This document shows positions 9,302 to 19,094 of a stretch of 64,000 nt of DNA, piece by piece (position 1 is the first letter of the stretch; each line of letters starts with the position of its first letter). The DNA is from Bacillus timonensis (GTDB lineage Bacteria > Bacillota > Bacilli > Bacillales > Bacillaceae_L), in assembly GCF_000285535.1 (NCBI RefSeq), contig NZ_HE610986.1:700644-764643 (forward strand). The letters are read 5' to 3'. The translations under genes and the position numbers were made by a program. The notes under the pieces are model-generated. The model made no database searches, was not told where the DNA came from, and saw only the letters and a program-made list of their open reading frames with translations.

Positions 9302-9383
9302 CGTAAACCTCCTCTTAATGGGGTGGGAGAAATGACCCGTGACCCACACCATGCCGCCAGTAATTTATCCCTTGTCCCAGACC

Positions 9384-10283
9384 TCAAAGCAAATAAAGTA
9401 CAAATGGAATAGTGATCAAGCTCAATAAGGTTGTGACAAGGGTTGTGAATGAGATTAGTTCTGGTTTACAGTCAAATTGAACTGCTAGTATGGTAGTGTT
9501 GGCTGCGACTGGCATGGCAGCTAAGAGAATAAAAACATGCTGGATTGTTTCGTTAACTGGCATGAGTTGAACTAAAGCTACAGCAAGTAATGGCGATATA
9601 ACCATACGTAAAGCGGAAACGGTGCTAACATATTTCAAATTGAACTTTTGTGGTTTTATTTCAGCCAGCTGCATACCCAGTATTAACATGACGACTGGAA
9701 TCGACGCCTCCCCTACCATACTTATTCCATCAATGATAGTTGGTGGTATTGCAATATGGAAAAGTTGGAAGAGTATCCCCACTATCGCACCATAAAGTAC
9801 GGGCATACGTATTAATCGAATAAATGCCTCTTTTGGACCAGTTGGGCTTGAACTGCCAAGAGAAGCAATAAAAATGCCCAATGAATTTATGATAAAGGCA
9901 TGAATAACCATAATAATGACGGCGTAGTCAAAGCCCATACTACCAAATGCAAATAAGGCAACTGGCGCTCCGTAATTCCCGCTATTCGGAAAAACACTAC
10001 CAAGTTGTAAAGCAGACATATGCGGCCGATCTGCCTTTACTATCTTTCCAATTAAAAAAGTAACGCCAATCAATAGAACAGCAAGAAGGACGGTAAAAAT
10101 AAACATATACAAATAATCAGCATTTAATTCATTTGTATAAAACGTATCAAAAGCTAAAAAAGGTAATAACAAATATAAAGAAAACGTTGAGATTGATTTA
10201 ATATCAATTTTGAGGAGCCTCTGACCAATAAATCCAGCAGCGAAAATAAGAAATGCAGGTATGACAATTAATAATAAGTCCAT
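9384..10283 (-). CDS. AEC family (auxin efflux carrier-like) transporter
   Basis: A 299-aa integral membrane protein with about ten hydrophobic segments in two halves, as in the AEC/bile-arsenite-riboflavin carrier superfamily. The motif FPNSGNYGAPVALFAFG and the C-terminal AAMPVAANTTILAVQF match the conserved Asn/Gly/Pro crossover regions of family members such as malate or malonate carriers. The substrate cannot be told from sequence. A good AAAGGAA site precedes the ATG. It stands alone between convergent and divergent neighbours. Confidence 0.85.
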   Translation of the reverse strand: MDLLLIVIPAFLIFAAGFIGQRLLKIDIKSISTFSLYLLLPFLAFDTFYTNELNADYLYMFIFTVLLAVLLIGVTFLIGKIVKADRPHMSALQLGSVFPNSGNYGAPVALFAFGSMGFDYAVIIMVIHAFIINSLGIFIASLGSSSPTGPKEAFIRLIRMPVLYGAIVGILFQLFHIAIPPTIIDGISMVGEASIPVVMLILGMQLAEIKPQKFNLKYVSTVSALRMVISPLLAVALVQLMPVNETIQHVFILLAAMPVAANTTILAVQFDCKPELISFTTLVTTLLSLITIPFVLYLL

Positions 10284-10892
10284 CCGAAAGTTCCTTTCAT
10301 GTGTCTCTACTAATATCTTATTTTATCATAATAGCTCAATTCAGATGTCCAAAAAAATAAGTGTTGGCGTCCTTCCTGCTTTTAATAAAAAAGACACCCT
10401 CTTATCCTAATCTAATAGAGAAGAACAACCACACGAATGGGAAGAGGATACCTCCTATCCGGTACGGTATTCTTTGATTTTGGCATCTGTCTCGACACCA
10501 GCCGTAAGTACAGTGACACAGCGTGCATCAAGTTGATTTTGTAATGCTTTCTATGAATACAGCACCTTTCTTTATAGTCCTGGTTTTGTATTAGGCCAGG
10601 GTGTAGGGTGTTCCAGGTCTAGGACCTTCATAAGTTTCAATATGTGTGTGGGAAAGCCGATTCGGAACTGATAAGCCTAAATTCCTTTTACTAACTCATC
10701 ATCAACGTAATCTATGGGGCATAGGGGGCAGTCAGACAATCTCTTAAAAATGAGATATCCATTTGTTCAGATTGTACAGTTGTAGTGATTTTGAAAAAGA
10801 CACTACAATAGCAAAAAGTAACCATCATACCCCGAATAATGGGGTGACAGTTACTTTTCAATCTTAAATACTAAGTTAGTATGTCTATAAAA
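10284..10892. other. Intergenic region with a probable gene remnant
   Basis: About 600 bases with no intact gene. On the minus strand at about 10460-10553 an open stretch reads ALQNQLDARCVTVLTAGVETD... then stops, preceded by broken frames. It looks like the tail of a lost gene that I cannot name. The 3' part ends with the terminator at 10814-10859. The sugar operon comes from the opposite side. Confidence 0.4.
10814..10859 (-). terminator. Terminator of the sugar operon
   Basis: A two-part hairpin: outer arms AAAAGTAAC/GTTACTTTT and inner arms CCCC/GGGG around GAATAAT. It lies about 35 bases after the last gene of the minus-strand operon. Confidence 0.7.
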
Positions 10893-11885
10893 TTATAATG
10901 TAACTCGATTATTAGTTAACGACGTCAGTTTAATAGGCAGACCGACTTCATTTGACTTATTCGCGGCTAATGTTGCCGCAAGGGTTTTTGCTCCGTCTTC
11001 ATAATCTGATAAAATGAGCTCAGTTTTGCCCTTCATTACGGCCTCAATAAACCTTCTATCCTGTTCTTGATAAAAGTCCACCTTCGATTTATAGATGATG
11101 GTTGAATCTTTTTCAACGATGGTTAAGGTTGTTCCGTCTAACTCTAGGCGGAAATCCTTTCCTAATATCTCGATACCTGATCGATGGTCACTCTGGGTAA
11201 TGGATGAATCTAAATGTCCCACTGTTCCAGATGTAAATGTCATATTTACAGAAGAAACATCAGGGATGTCGATATTTGGGATGTCAGATAGAACCTGCAA
11301 GCTCATATTCGCATAAACACTCTCGATATCGCCTGCTAGATATCGCATTAAATCTAATGTATGGGTCGACTGCTCTACGAGTTGACCGCCTGATTTACTC
11401 ATTTCACGATACCATGGGGTTTGAACAAATGAAGTGATGTAATATCCCCTTACCATCGCAATTTTCTTGTCTTTTAAATATTCTTTCGCCTTCGCAACGG
11501 TATCCAAATAACGTAAACAATAGCCTACCGCACAAATAACCCCGGACTCTTTTATAACTTTCTCTTTTCTTTTAACTGTTTCTATATCGAGACCTAATGG
11601 TTTTTCTACTAAAAGATGAATTCCACGTGATACGATTTTTTCTTCAATATCCCAATGTGCAAATGGAGGCACACATACAAAGACGGCATCCAGTGTTTCC
11701 TTTTCGAGCATGACATCTAAATCGGTATAAAATGCTGCATTGTACTGTAATCCTTTTTTCCGCGCATTTTCCTCTACGATGTCACAGACAGCAACAATTT
11801 TTGCATGACTGTTTTGTGAAATATTCTCCAAGTGAACACCGGCGATTCCGCCAACACCAACGAATCCTACTTTTACTTTACTCAT
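10893..11885 (-). CDS. Gfo/Idh/MocA family NAD(P)-dependent dehydrogenase
   Basis: About 330 aa, starting at MSKVKVGFVGVGGIAG (AAAGGAG 8 nt upstream of ATG 11885; an upstream in-frame start lacks this). The N-terminal Rossmann fold has GVGGIAG and the family signature EKPLG (catalytic Lys) near residue 95. The C-terminal alpha/beta domain has GGQLVEQSTHTLDLMRYL. The family oxidises sugars or cyclitols at a secondary alcohol. It is the last gene of the operon and one of three such dehydrogenases, so each probably handles a different intermediate. Exact substrate unknown. Confidence 0.85.
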   Translation of the reverse strand: MSKVKVGFVGVGGIAGVHLENISQNSHAKIVAVCDIVEENARKKGLQYNAAFYTDLDVMLEKETLDAVFVCVPPFAHWDIEEKIVSRGIHLLVEKPLGLDIETVKRKEKVIKESGVICAVGYCLRYLDTVAKAKEYLKDKKIAMVRGYYITSFVQTPWYREMSKSGGQLVEQSTHTLDLMRYLAGDIESVYANMSLQVLSDIPNIDIPDVSSVNMTFTSGTVGHLDSSITQSDHRSGIEILGKDFRLELDGTTLTIVEKDSTIIYKSKVDFYQEQDRRFIEAVMKGKTELILSDYEDGAKTLAATLAANKSNEVGLPIKLTSLTNNRVTL

Positions 11886-11889
11886 CCAT

Positions 11890-12738
11890 TCAGCTCCTTT
11901 CGTTTTTCGCTTTAGCACGACTAGCTAATATGACGTCCAGATGACGGGCTGTATCGATTGGCAATTGTGTTGGGTTAATACCATATGGGTTGAGTTCAGC
12001 TGTTAGTGTATCATGATAACCAATCTCTTCAAGCGCCTCGACAACGGCTGGCCAATTCACGTCACCTGCTAAAAGAGGGACAAATCCAGTAATATTTCCA
12101 ACCGATGTACTAAAATCCTTCACATGAACTTTACTTATGCGGTTTCCAAGAGTCCGAATCCATTGCTCTGGATAGCCAAACTGAAGGACATTCCCTACAT
12201 CAAAATAGGCTTTTGCATAATCAGAATGTAATTCATCGATATAGCGTGCCATTTCAAGTGGTGACAATAAAAATTTATTCCAAACGTTCTCTATCCCAAT
12301 GGAAACTTGATACTTTTCTGCTTCCACAAGTAGTTCTTTTAGTTCTTGCTGGCTTCGGTTGTAACACTCCTCATACGATACGTCTTCAGTGACCGTACCC
12401 GGAACAACCAATACGGTATCAATCCCCATGGCATTCGCCAATTCCAATTGTTTTAGGATGATTGCCTTTGCCTGTTCTCTAACATTTGCATCAGGCGAAG
12501 ATAAGGGACTTTGCCATAACAACCCGGTAGAAATACTTCGCAATTGGATTCCATAGGACGCGGCCAGGCTAACAATGGCTTCCGCTTCTTGAGGAGTTGT
12601 CTCCATTGTTAAGCCAACTCCACCAGCTTCATATACATTCAATTCAACAGCATCAAATCCCGCTTCTTTACTGAATTTAAATACATCTTCCAATGATGTT
12701 CCTTCAGGGTAGCACCATTGATTAATTCCTTTTAGCAT
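11890..12738 (-). CDS. Sugar phosphate isomerase/epimerase (xylose isomerase-like TIM barrel)
   Basis: A 282-aa AP-endonuclease-2/xylose-isomerase-like TIM barrel. Metal-ligand glutamates and histidines are visible in VSIGIENVWN, AYFDVGNVLQFG, ISKVHVKDF and LTAELNPYG. Relatives include IolE, IolI and hydroxypyruvate isomerases. It lies between two dehydrogenases in the same operon, 5 bases before the next start. This pairing is typical of keto-sugar or inositol-like breakdown. The actual substrate is not determined. Confidence 0.8.
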   Translation of the reverse strand: MLKGINQWCYPEGTSLEDVFKFSKEAGFDAVELNVYEAGGVGLTMETTPQEAEAIVSLAASYGIQLRSISTGLLWQSPLSSPDANVREQAKAIILKQLELANAMGIDTVLVVPGTVTEDVSYEECYNRSQQELKELLVEAEKYQVSIGIENVWNKFLLSPLEMARYIDELHSDYAKAYFDVGNVLQFGYPEQWIRTLGNRISKVHVKDFSTSVGNITGFVPLLAGDVNWPAVVEALEEIGYHDTLTAELNPYGINPTQLPIDTARHLDVILASRAKAKNERS

Positions 12739-12809
12739 TCAACATCCCCCTTATTTATCCTTAAAAAGTCTAACCCTTCGCTCCCTTTTCTACTACCCTC
12801 GCAAACTTG

Positions 12810-13781
12810 TTAACCTAGTTTAACAGGCTGCCTTTTTTCAGAGGATTCATATGCTGCTAGTGCAACTTCAAGTGCTTTCAGCCCATCGAATCCTGTAATG
12901 GATGGTGCTTTACCAGTTGAAACACTATTTAAAAAGTCCTTCACTAATTCAAAATCCATATTATCGCCCCAGTAATTCCAACTAACCTCATCTTGAGAAT
13001 AGAGATCCGTTTTTTGAGCAAAGGCATCCACTTTAAGTGTTCCTTCACTTCCCACAATTTCTAAAGTGACGTCCCCCCATGTTGGATACGTTTCATTACG
13101 GGACCAGCTGCAATCTAAAGTCGTAAATACATCGTTCTCAAACTCAATAGAGAGGATTCCACAATCATCAATAGGACCAGAAGTAATAGTATTGTCAATT
13201 TCCGCATATACTTCCCTGACCTCTGATTCCATGAACCATCTCATAATGTCCACTACATGCACGGTATGGTCAATAACCGCTCCTCCCCCTGATTGTTCCT
13301 TGTCAATAAACCATCCACCAGGGTTAGTACCTCGATTTGTTCCTTTGATTGCAAAAATTTGTCCAAGTTCCCCATTTTCAACAATTTGTTTAGCCCGCGT
13401 AATCGCAGTGTTAAACCTTACTGGAAAGGCAGTTTGCAAAATAACGTCATTTTGTCTACATACTTCAATCATCTCTTTGGCATCTTCCACATTCGTTGCT
13501 ATAGGTTTTTCACATAAAATATGTTTTCCAGCTTTTGCTGCAGCCACTACATGTTCACGGTGCTTGCTATTCTCAGAAGTGATGATTACCGCATCAAGAT
13601 CTTGTTGCAGCAATTCTTCATATTCTCTAAAGTACTTTGTCTGATATCTCTCAGCCGCATTTTGTCCTCGCGTTTGATCAGTATCGGCTATTCCTACGAT
13701 TTCGACCCCTTCTAAGTCCTTTAATGCATGAGCATATCCATTCGCATGTGGATGAGCAAAACTAATAATTCCTACCTTCAT
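12810..13781 (-). CDS. Gfo/Idh/MocA family dehydrogenase
   Basis: A 323-aa oxidoreductase with an unusual N-terminus, MKVGIISFAHPHANGYAHAL, in place of the classical GxGxxG. This form is known from a Gfo/Idh subgroup. The EKPIATN motif carries the catalytic Lys, and GGAVIDHTVHVVDIMRWF marks the second domain. Its start codon overlaps the stop of the preceding dehydrogenase by 4 bases (ATGA), indicating translational coupling. Probably acts on a sugar or cyclitol in the same pathway. Confidence 0.85.
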   Translation of the reverse strand: MKVGIISFAHPHANGYAHALKDLEGVEIVGIADTDQTRGQNAAERYQTKYFREYEELLQQDLDAVIITSENSKHREHVVAAAKAGKHILCEKPIATNVEDAKEMIEVCRQNDVILQTAFPVRFNTAITRAKQIVENGELGQIFAIKGTNRGTNPGGWFIDKEQSGGGAVIDHTVHVVDIMRWFMESEVREVYAEIDNTITSGPIDDCGILSIEFENDVFTTLDCSWSRNETYPTWGDVTLEIVGSEGTLKVDAFAQKTDLYSQDEVSWNYWGDNMDFELVKDFLNSVSTGKAPSITGFDGLKALEVALAAYESSEKRQPVKLG

Positions 13782-14797
13782 CGGATTTGCGCCTCCTCTT
13801 TTTGATTTTCCCCTAGTACAACTTCTCTACCAGATTCAATTGATTCAAGGGCACTTATGGCAATTTCCAGTGCTTTATAAGCGTCTTCTGCTGATACAAT
13901 TGGTTGGCTACCGGTCTCAATGCAATGGATGAAATGTTGTAACTCCGTATAATATGGACTGTGCTTTAACGGACTTTCAGGAACCGCAACTCCTCCACCT
14001 GAAGTACCTTTGTTTCTGCCCTCGAATACAACAGGTACAGATTTTGAACTGTCATGTTCAATGATTCCTTTTTCACCTGCAAATTCGAATTTTGTTGAGA
14101 AACCTTGATGCGCCCATGTTCCTTCTACATGCGCAATGACACCACTTTTAAAGCGTACGATGATTAAAGAGTAATCCAAGTGCTTTTTGTCGCCATCTTT
14201 TATGCTTTTGGCATACACGCGATCCACTTCCCCAAAACACCATCTCAAGAAGTCAAAATCGTGGATAACCATATCTAATACTAGACCGCCACTGCTTTTA
14301 TAATCAGCATACCAATCATCAGATGCTTTCGGAAATCCGCCCCCTCTTGATGTTCGAACAACCGATACCTTACCAACTTTTCCTTCTTCAATTATCTTTT
14401 TAGCCTGTACATACTCAGGAAAGAATCGAACAACATGACCAACGAAAAGGTTTACATTTTTATCGCGACAATATTGAATCACTTCTCTAGCATCCTGAAG
14501 GTTTCTAGCTAGAGGTTTTTCACAAATAACATGAATCCCAAGATCTGCAGCTTTTAGTGCATAAGGCTTATGGAAAGGAGTTGGTACACAAATCGAAACG
14601 ATATCGACTTTTTCCAATACCTCTATTGCCTCTTCAAATGTTTGGAAAGCTTTTGTTTCTAATCTTTCCGAAAGATCCTTTGCTTTTTGAAGATTTTTAT
14701 CAACAATTCCAGCAAGCACAACATTTTCCATACTTTTGAAGGACCCACCATGAACATTTCCCATGGTGCCGGCTCCGATTAATAGAACGTTTAACAA
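13778..14797 (-). CDS. Gfo/Idh/MocA family dehydrogenase
   Basis: A 339-aa oxidoreductase. The Rossmann motif GAGTMGNVHGG, CEKPLARN with the catalytic Lys, and GGLVLDMVIHDFDFLRWCFG are all present, so it should be active. It resembles inositol 2-dehydrogenase-type enzymes but cannot be assigned a substrate. It lies 16 bases downstream of the ROK kinase gene and overlaps the next dehydrogenase. Confidence 0.85.
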   Translation of the reverse strand: MLNVLLIGAGTMGNVHGGSFKSMENVVLAGIVDKNLQKAKDLSERLETKAFQTFEEAIEVLEKVDIVSICVPTPFHKPYALKAADLGIHVICEKPLARNLQDAREVIQYCRDKNVNLFVGHVVRFFPEYVQAKKIIEEGKVGKVSVVRTSRGGGFPKASDDWYADYKSSGGLVLDMVIHDFDFLRWCFGEVDRVYAKSIKDGDKKHLDYSLIIVRFKSGVIAHVEGTWAHQGFSTKFEFAGEKGIIEHDSSKSVPVVFEGRNKGTSGGGVAVPESPLKHSPYYTELQHFIHCIETGSQPIVSAEDAYKALEIAISALESIESGREVVLGENQKEEAQIR

Positions 14798-14813
14798 ATG
14801 TCATCTCTCCCTT

Positions 14814-15791
14814 TTATTTAATTAGTAGTGCTGCATTCTGAGTGCTTTCTTTAAAAAATAACCCTGTTGCACCCATCACACATGCATCATTTCCAAGATG
14901 AGATCTATCAATTTTTGCTTTATCTACCATACTAGCAATTCCATGTTTCTGAACGGTTCTTTGAATAGCAGGCAGTATGAATTTTGCTCCATTCATGACT
15001 CCACCGCCAAGAATCACAGCTTCTGTATTAAACAGATGAATGAGATTGATAATTCCTAATCCCAGATACTCTCCAACCTCTTCAAGTAAATCGATTGAAA
15101 AAGGATCGCCCCTTTCAGCTGCATTACAAACATCCACTGCAGTTATCACAGTATCAACTGAAAGATACTGACTTACGGCCCCACCTTGAATTCGTTCATG
15201 GGCTTTCTTCGCAATAGCGGTTCCAGATGCATAGTTTTCCAAACATCCTTTATTGCCACATGGACAAAGTGGACCATCAAAATGAATCGAAATATGCCCA
15301 AATTCCCCTGCGCTATCCGTCATTCCTGTTAATAGATTGTCATTGCTTATGATTCCTGCTCCAATACCTGTACTTACGGTGATATAAATGAGATTCTGTT
15401 TTCCTTTACCAGCGCCCCACATCCACTCACCTACTGCAGCAGCATTGGCATCATTATATAACTGAACAGGAAGACCCAGCTTACTCTCTAGAAAAAGTCC
15501 GATAGGAAAATTTGATAAACCTAGATTACTAGCAAAGAGGATCTCTTTCTTCTTCGAATCAATCACACCTGCAGTTGCAATTCCAATGCCTTTTATTCTC
15601 GTTTTCTCTATATTTGCTTCGTTTATAAGAACATTAATTGTGGTAAGAAGAAGATCGCCAAATTGCTCCTTTCCCTTCTTCGTGTCCGTCTGACATTTGG
15701 AAAGGACTTCTCCATTCTTTGACATCAGTGCTGCAAGTATTTTTGTACCGCCAATATCAAGACCAATAGCTAAATCTTCTGTTTGTTCCAT
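14814..15791 (-). CDS. ROK family sugar kinase (glucokinase-like)
   Basis: A 325-aa ROK protein without a DNA-binding domain, hence a kinase. The phosphate loop is GLDIGGTKILAAL near residue 10, the catalytic Asp is in LYNDANAAAVGE, and the zinc motif is CPCGNKGCLE. It phosphorylates an imported hexose or a derivative at the expense of ATP. It sits between the permease genes and the dehydrogenases in the operon, so it probably primes the imported sugar or its product. Confidence 0.85.
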   Translation of the reverse strand: MEQTEDLAIGLDIGGTKILAALMSKNGEVLSKCQTDTKKGKEQFGDLLLTTINVLINEANIEKTRIKGIGIATAGVIDSKKKEILFASNLGLSNFPIGLFLESKLGLPVQLYNDANAAAVGEWMWGAGKGKQNLIYITVSTGIGAGIISNDNLLTGMTDSAGEFGHISIHFDGPLCPCGNKGCLENYASGTAIAKKAHERIQGGAVSQYLSVDTVITAVDVCNAAERGDPFSIDLLEEVGEYLGLGIINLIHLFNTEAVILGGGVMNGAKFILPAIQRTVQKHGIASMVDKAKIDRSHLGNDACVMGATGLFFKESTQNAALLIK

Positions 15792-15829
15792 TGAATTTCT
15801 CCCTATGCATTATTTTATAAAACACTCTA

Positions 15830-16645
15830 CTACTTTCTAACCCCACTTAACGAAATACCCGCAATCAGGTGTCTCTGTAACAGGATGAATAAAATAATCA
15901 TTGGAATGGTTGACAATAACGCACCAGCCATCAATAAAGGGTAATTAGTAGAATATTGCCCTTGGAAAGAGGCAATGCCTATTGACAGAACTCTCATATT
16001 TTCCGAGTTGGTCATAATTAATGGCCATAGAAAATCATTCCATGAAGCAAGCGCTGTAAAGATTCCAAGCGCTATCAAGGCTGGAGTGGCATTTGGCAAA
16101 AGAACTCGCCAATAAATTCCCCACCATGAACACCCATCAATAATCGCTGCTTCATCCAATTCCTTTGGTATTCCCATGAAAAACTGACGTAATAAAAAGA
16201 CACCAAATGCGCTGAAAATTCCAGGGACGATTAATGCATAAAATGTATCAATCCATCCTAATTTTGTTAAAATCGCATAGTTAGGAATTAGGATAACTTG
16301 TGGTGGAACCATTAAAACGGACAAAATCACAATGAAAATGACATTTTTAAACGGAAATTTCATTCGCGCGAAAGCAAATGCTGCTAACGAACACAGGAAC
16401 AACTGAGAAAGAGTTCGACCAGCCGTCACAATAATTGTGTTGATGTAGTACTTTAGGAAATCAACACTCTCGAATACCTTTGAATAATTTTCAGGATGCC
16501 ATACTTTTGGAATCAGATCGGGTGGTACCTGCATGGAATCACCATAGGATTTAAATGAAGTCGAAATCATCCATAGGAACGGCAAAATCATGATGAATGC
16601 TCCAATAATCAGCAACACATGAATGAACAGTTTATTTCCTTTCAA
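15830..16645 (-). CDS. Carbohydrate ABC transporter permease (MalG type)
   Basis: A 271-aa inner-membrane permease with about six transmembrane helices. The EAA loop that contacts the ATPase is seen as DEAAIIDGCSWWGIYWRVLLP. The C-terminus ends in a short basic tail (SGVRK). It is paired with the MalF-type permease 15 bases upstream and with a lipid-anchored binding protein. No ATPase gene occurs in the operon, so a shared MsmX-type ATPase probably drives import. Confidence 0.9.
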   Translation of the reverse strand: MKGNKLFIHVLLIIGAFIMILPFLWMISTSFKSYGDSMQVPPDLIPKVWHPENYSKVFESVDFLKYYINTIIVTAGRTLSQLFLCSLAAFAFARMKFPFKNVIFIVILSVLMVPPQVILIPNYAILTKLGWIDTFYALIVPGIFSAFGVFLLRQFFMGIPKELDEAAIIDGCSWWGIYWRVLLPNATPALIALGIFTALASWNDFLWPLIMTNSENMRVLSIGIASFQGQYSTNYPLLMAGALLSTIPMIILFILLQRHLIAGISLSGVRK

Positions 16646-16660
16646 AGAAATCCCCCCTGT

Positions 16661-17614
16661 CTATGAGTCATAATGAACCCACTTCTTCTGAAAAACAAAT
16701 TGTACAATGGTAATCGCCAAGATTGCGATAAACAACAGGAATGCCTGAGCAGAGGCAATACCCATTTGTGAATACTTAAATCCTGACTCGTATACTCCAA
16801 ACACAATGGTTCTTAGTGGATCTAAAAGTGCGTTGTTGTCGCCAATCATGACAAATATTAAATCAAACATTTGTAAAGAACTAATCATGGATGTGATAAA
16901 CACGAAAAACAATGTTGGTGTAATTAAAGGCAATGTAATGCTAAAAAATTGTCTTACTTTAGAAGCACCATCTATTTGGGCTGCTTCGTAATAGGATGTG
17001 GAAACTCCCTGAAGTCCTGCAAGCAACAGGATGACATTATTCCCGACTGTCATCCACACATAAACAAGAATGACTGAAAAGAGTGCAATGTTTGGGTTAA
17101 ACAACCAAGAGGGTTGAGGCAAATGGAATATACCTAAAATGTAGTTAATTAATCCGTAATCTGTGTTATATAGCCATTTCCATACCATTCCAACTGCAAC
17201 TGGCATCGTCACAACCGGTAGGAAATATAATGTTCGATATACCACCATACCCTTGATTTTTTGGTTTAGCAAAAGGGAAACAAAGGTCGCAATGACCACT
17301 GATATAGGTACTGACACAATGGTAAAAACAACTGTATTAATAATGGAGCGCTGAAATGTAGGGTCCTGTAGTAAGAAGGTTAGATTTTCAAGTCCTACAT
17401 ATACGGGTGTTGAAATACCATCCCAGCTTGTAAAAGATAATGCAAATGACGCAATGGCAGGCAGTAAATAAAAGACAAGAAGTCCTAAAAAGGTTGGAGC
17501 AATGAATAATAAAGCAATGATTGCTTCTTTATCCAGCTTTTTCTTTTTTCGCTCCACAACCACGATATTTTGCTTTTTCTTTTCAACCGTTGATGAAAAG
17601 GTGCCCAAAATCAT
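16661..17614 (-). CDS. Carbohydrate ABC transporter permease (MalF type)
   Basis: About 317 aa, membrane permease with six predicted helices and the EAA loop YEAAQIDGASKVRQFFSITLP. The start is uncertain. ATG 17614 lies only 2 bases from GGAG, TTG 17608 has better spacing, and TTG 17626 has no ribosome site. The cytoplasmic N-terminus is very basic (EKKKQ...ERKKKKLD). Partner of the MalG-type permease in uptake of an unidentified sugar. Confidence 0.88.
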   Translation of the reverse strand: MILGTFSSTVEKKKQNIVVVERKKKKLDKEAIIALLFIAPTFLGLLVFYLLPAIASFALSFTSWDGISTPVYVGLENLTFLLQDPTFQRSIINTVVFTIVSVPISVVIATFVSLLLNQKIKGMVVYRTLYFLPVVTMPVAVGMVWKWLYNTDYGLINYILGIFHLPQPSWLFNPNIALFSVILVYVWMTVGNNVILLLAGLQGVSTSYYEAAQIDGASKVRQFFSITLPLITPTLFFVFITSMISSLQMFDLIFVMIGDNNALLDPLRTIVFGVYESGFKYSQMGIASAQAFLLFIAILAITIVQFVFQKKWVHYDS

Positions 17615-17681
17615 CTCTCCTTTCAATCGTCAAACAGGCTAGAGATACAGCCTGTTTGACCCATGCATTAAGGCAAATCTT

Positions 17682-18947
17682 TTACTTCGATTGTTCCTTC
17701 GCAAGAATTTCATCCATCTTTTCACCAATCGTTTTCAATGCTTCATCGATCGATTTTTGTCCCAAAAAGGCTCCTTGAATCTCTTTCATCTCGACATCTT
17801 GCCATTCGGAAGTGTTCTTAGAGATTGGGTAAGCCACCCCATATTCCTGTGCATCAAGGAACACTTTCAAATCTAATGACGGAATGGACTGAAGCCAAAT
17901 GTCACTTATTGCTTTATCAGCAGGAATCGAAAAACCTGTTTCGGCAATAACCTTATTTCCTTCTTCACCTGATAGCGCTTTAATTAAATCCCAAGCCATT
18001 TTGTCATTTTGGGTTTTGTCGTTCATTGCCCAACCAATACCGTGGACAATTGAAGCTTTTTGTTTCCCTTTCGGAAGAGGTGCAACTCCCAGATTATCAC
18101 CAAGGACCTCTTTAAATTCTCCTGCACTAACAGATATCGCAGGAAGCATAGCTACTTTCTCGGATAGGAACAACTGCTTTCCTTCTGTCTCCATAACGGT
18201 TTGAGCAGATGGCGAGATTCCCTTGTCAATTAACTTCTCAATAAACTTAAATGCTTCTTTTGATTCTGGAGTGTCAAACCCAGACTTTGTTTTATCATCG
18301 CTAATGATAAATCCACCTGCTTGATGAATCAGGTTATAGTAAACGGATTGGCTTGTTTTGATATCCATGGAATACCCATAAACACCATTTTCCTTATCGG
18401 TAAGCTGTCCTCCAACTTTTTCGATATCGTCCCATGTCCATGTATCGTCCGGATAAGGTATTCCAGCATCATCGAAGAACTTTTTATTATAATAAAGCCC
18501 GACAGAGTCAATAAAATACGGAGCTGCATGCAATTTCCCTTCATATGAATATAAATCAACAACGGCAGGGAAATAATTATCCTTTTTATACTCGCCATCT
18601 TCCTGGATATACGGCTCTAAATCCTTAATAAAACCGGAAGAAGCGTATTGGTAAAAATTGGGACCATTCATCCAAAATACATCCGGCCCTTTCCCACCGC
18701 CAATACTTGTTTTTAATTTGGTCCAATAATCTTCCCAAGGTGTATAAGTTACATTGACTTTAATATCAGGGTGCTGCTTGTTGAATGCTTCAATTGACTT
18801 ATCTACTGCTGGACTAGCATTTTTATCCCATAATGCAACTTCAAGCGTCTTTTTTTCTTTCCCACTGCTTTGTGAATTACTGCAAGCCGACATGGCGACA
18901 ACTATTAAAATTAGAAATAAACAACCGAGAAATTTACCTTTTTTCAT
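17682..18947 (-). CDS. Sugar ABC transporter substrate-binding lipoprotein
   Basis: About 421 aa, starting at MKKGKFLGCLF (ATG 18947). The type II signal peptide ends at the lipobox AMSAC. The mature protein has the family-1 solute-binding fold, seen in WDKNASPAVDKSIEAFNKQHPDIKV and VFWMNGPNFYQYASSG. It captures a mono- or oligosaccharide outside the membrane and hands it to the two permeases encoded directly downstream. First structural gene of the operon after the regulator. Confidence 0.9.
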   Translation of the reverse strand: MKKGKFLGCLFLILIVVAMSACSNSQSSGKEKKTLEVALWDKNASPAVDKSIEAFNKQHPDIKVNVTYTPWEDYWTKLKTSIGGGKGPDVFWMNGPNFYQYASSGFIKDLEPYIQEDGEYKKDNYFPAVVDLYSYEGKLHAAPYFIDSVGLYYNKKFFDDAGIPYPDDTWTWDDIEKVGGQLTDKENGVYGYSMDIKTSQSVYYNLIHQAGGFIISDDKTKSGFDTPESKEAFKFIEKLIDKGISPSAQTVMETEGKQLFLSEKVAMLPAISVSAGEFKEVLGDNLGVAPLPKGKQKASIVHGIGWAMNDKTQNDKMAWDLIKALSGEEGNKVIAETGFSIPADKAISDIWLQSIPSLDLKVFLDAQEYGVAYPISKNTSEWQDVEMKEIQGAFLGQKSIDEALKTIGEKMDEILAKEQSK

Positions 18948-19094
18948 TTTTTCCCCTACCAATCATTTTGAATTTATGAACCCATAAACTATGATTAAAT
19001 AAAACGATTTCTGTTTATTCTAGAAGTTTGTAAGGCAATCAAATCACGAAACAGATTAAGTTCCTATCACCTCCTAAAATAGATATTTTGGTCA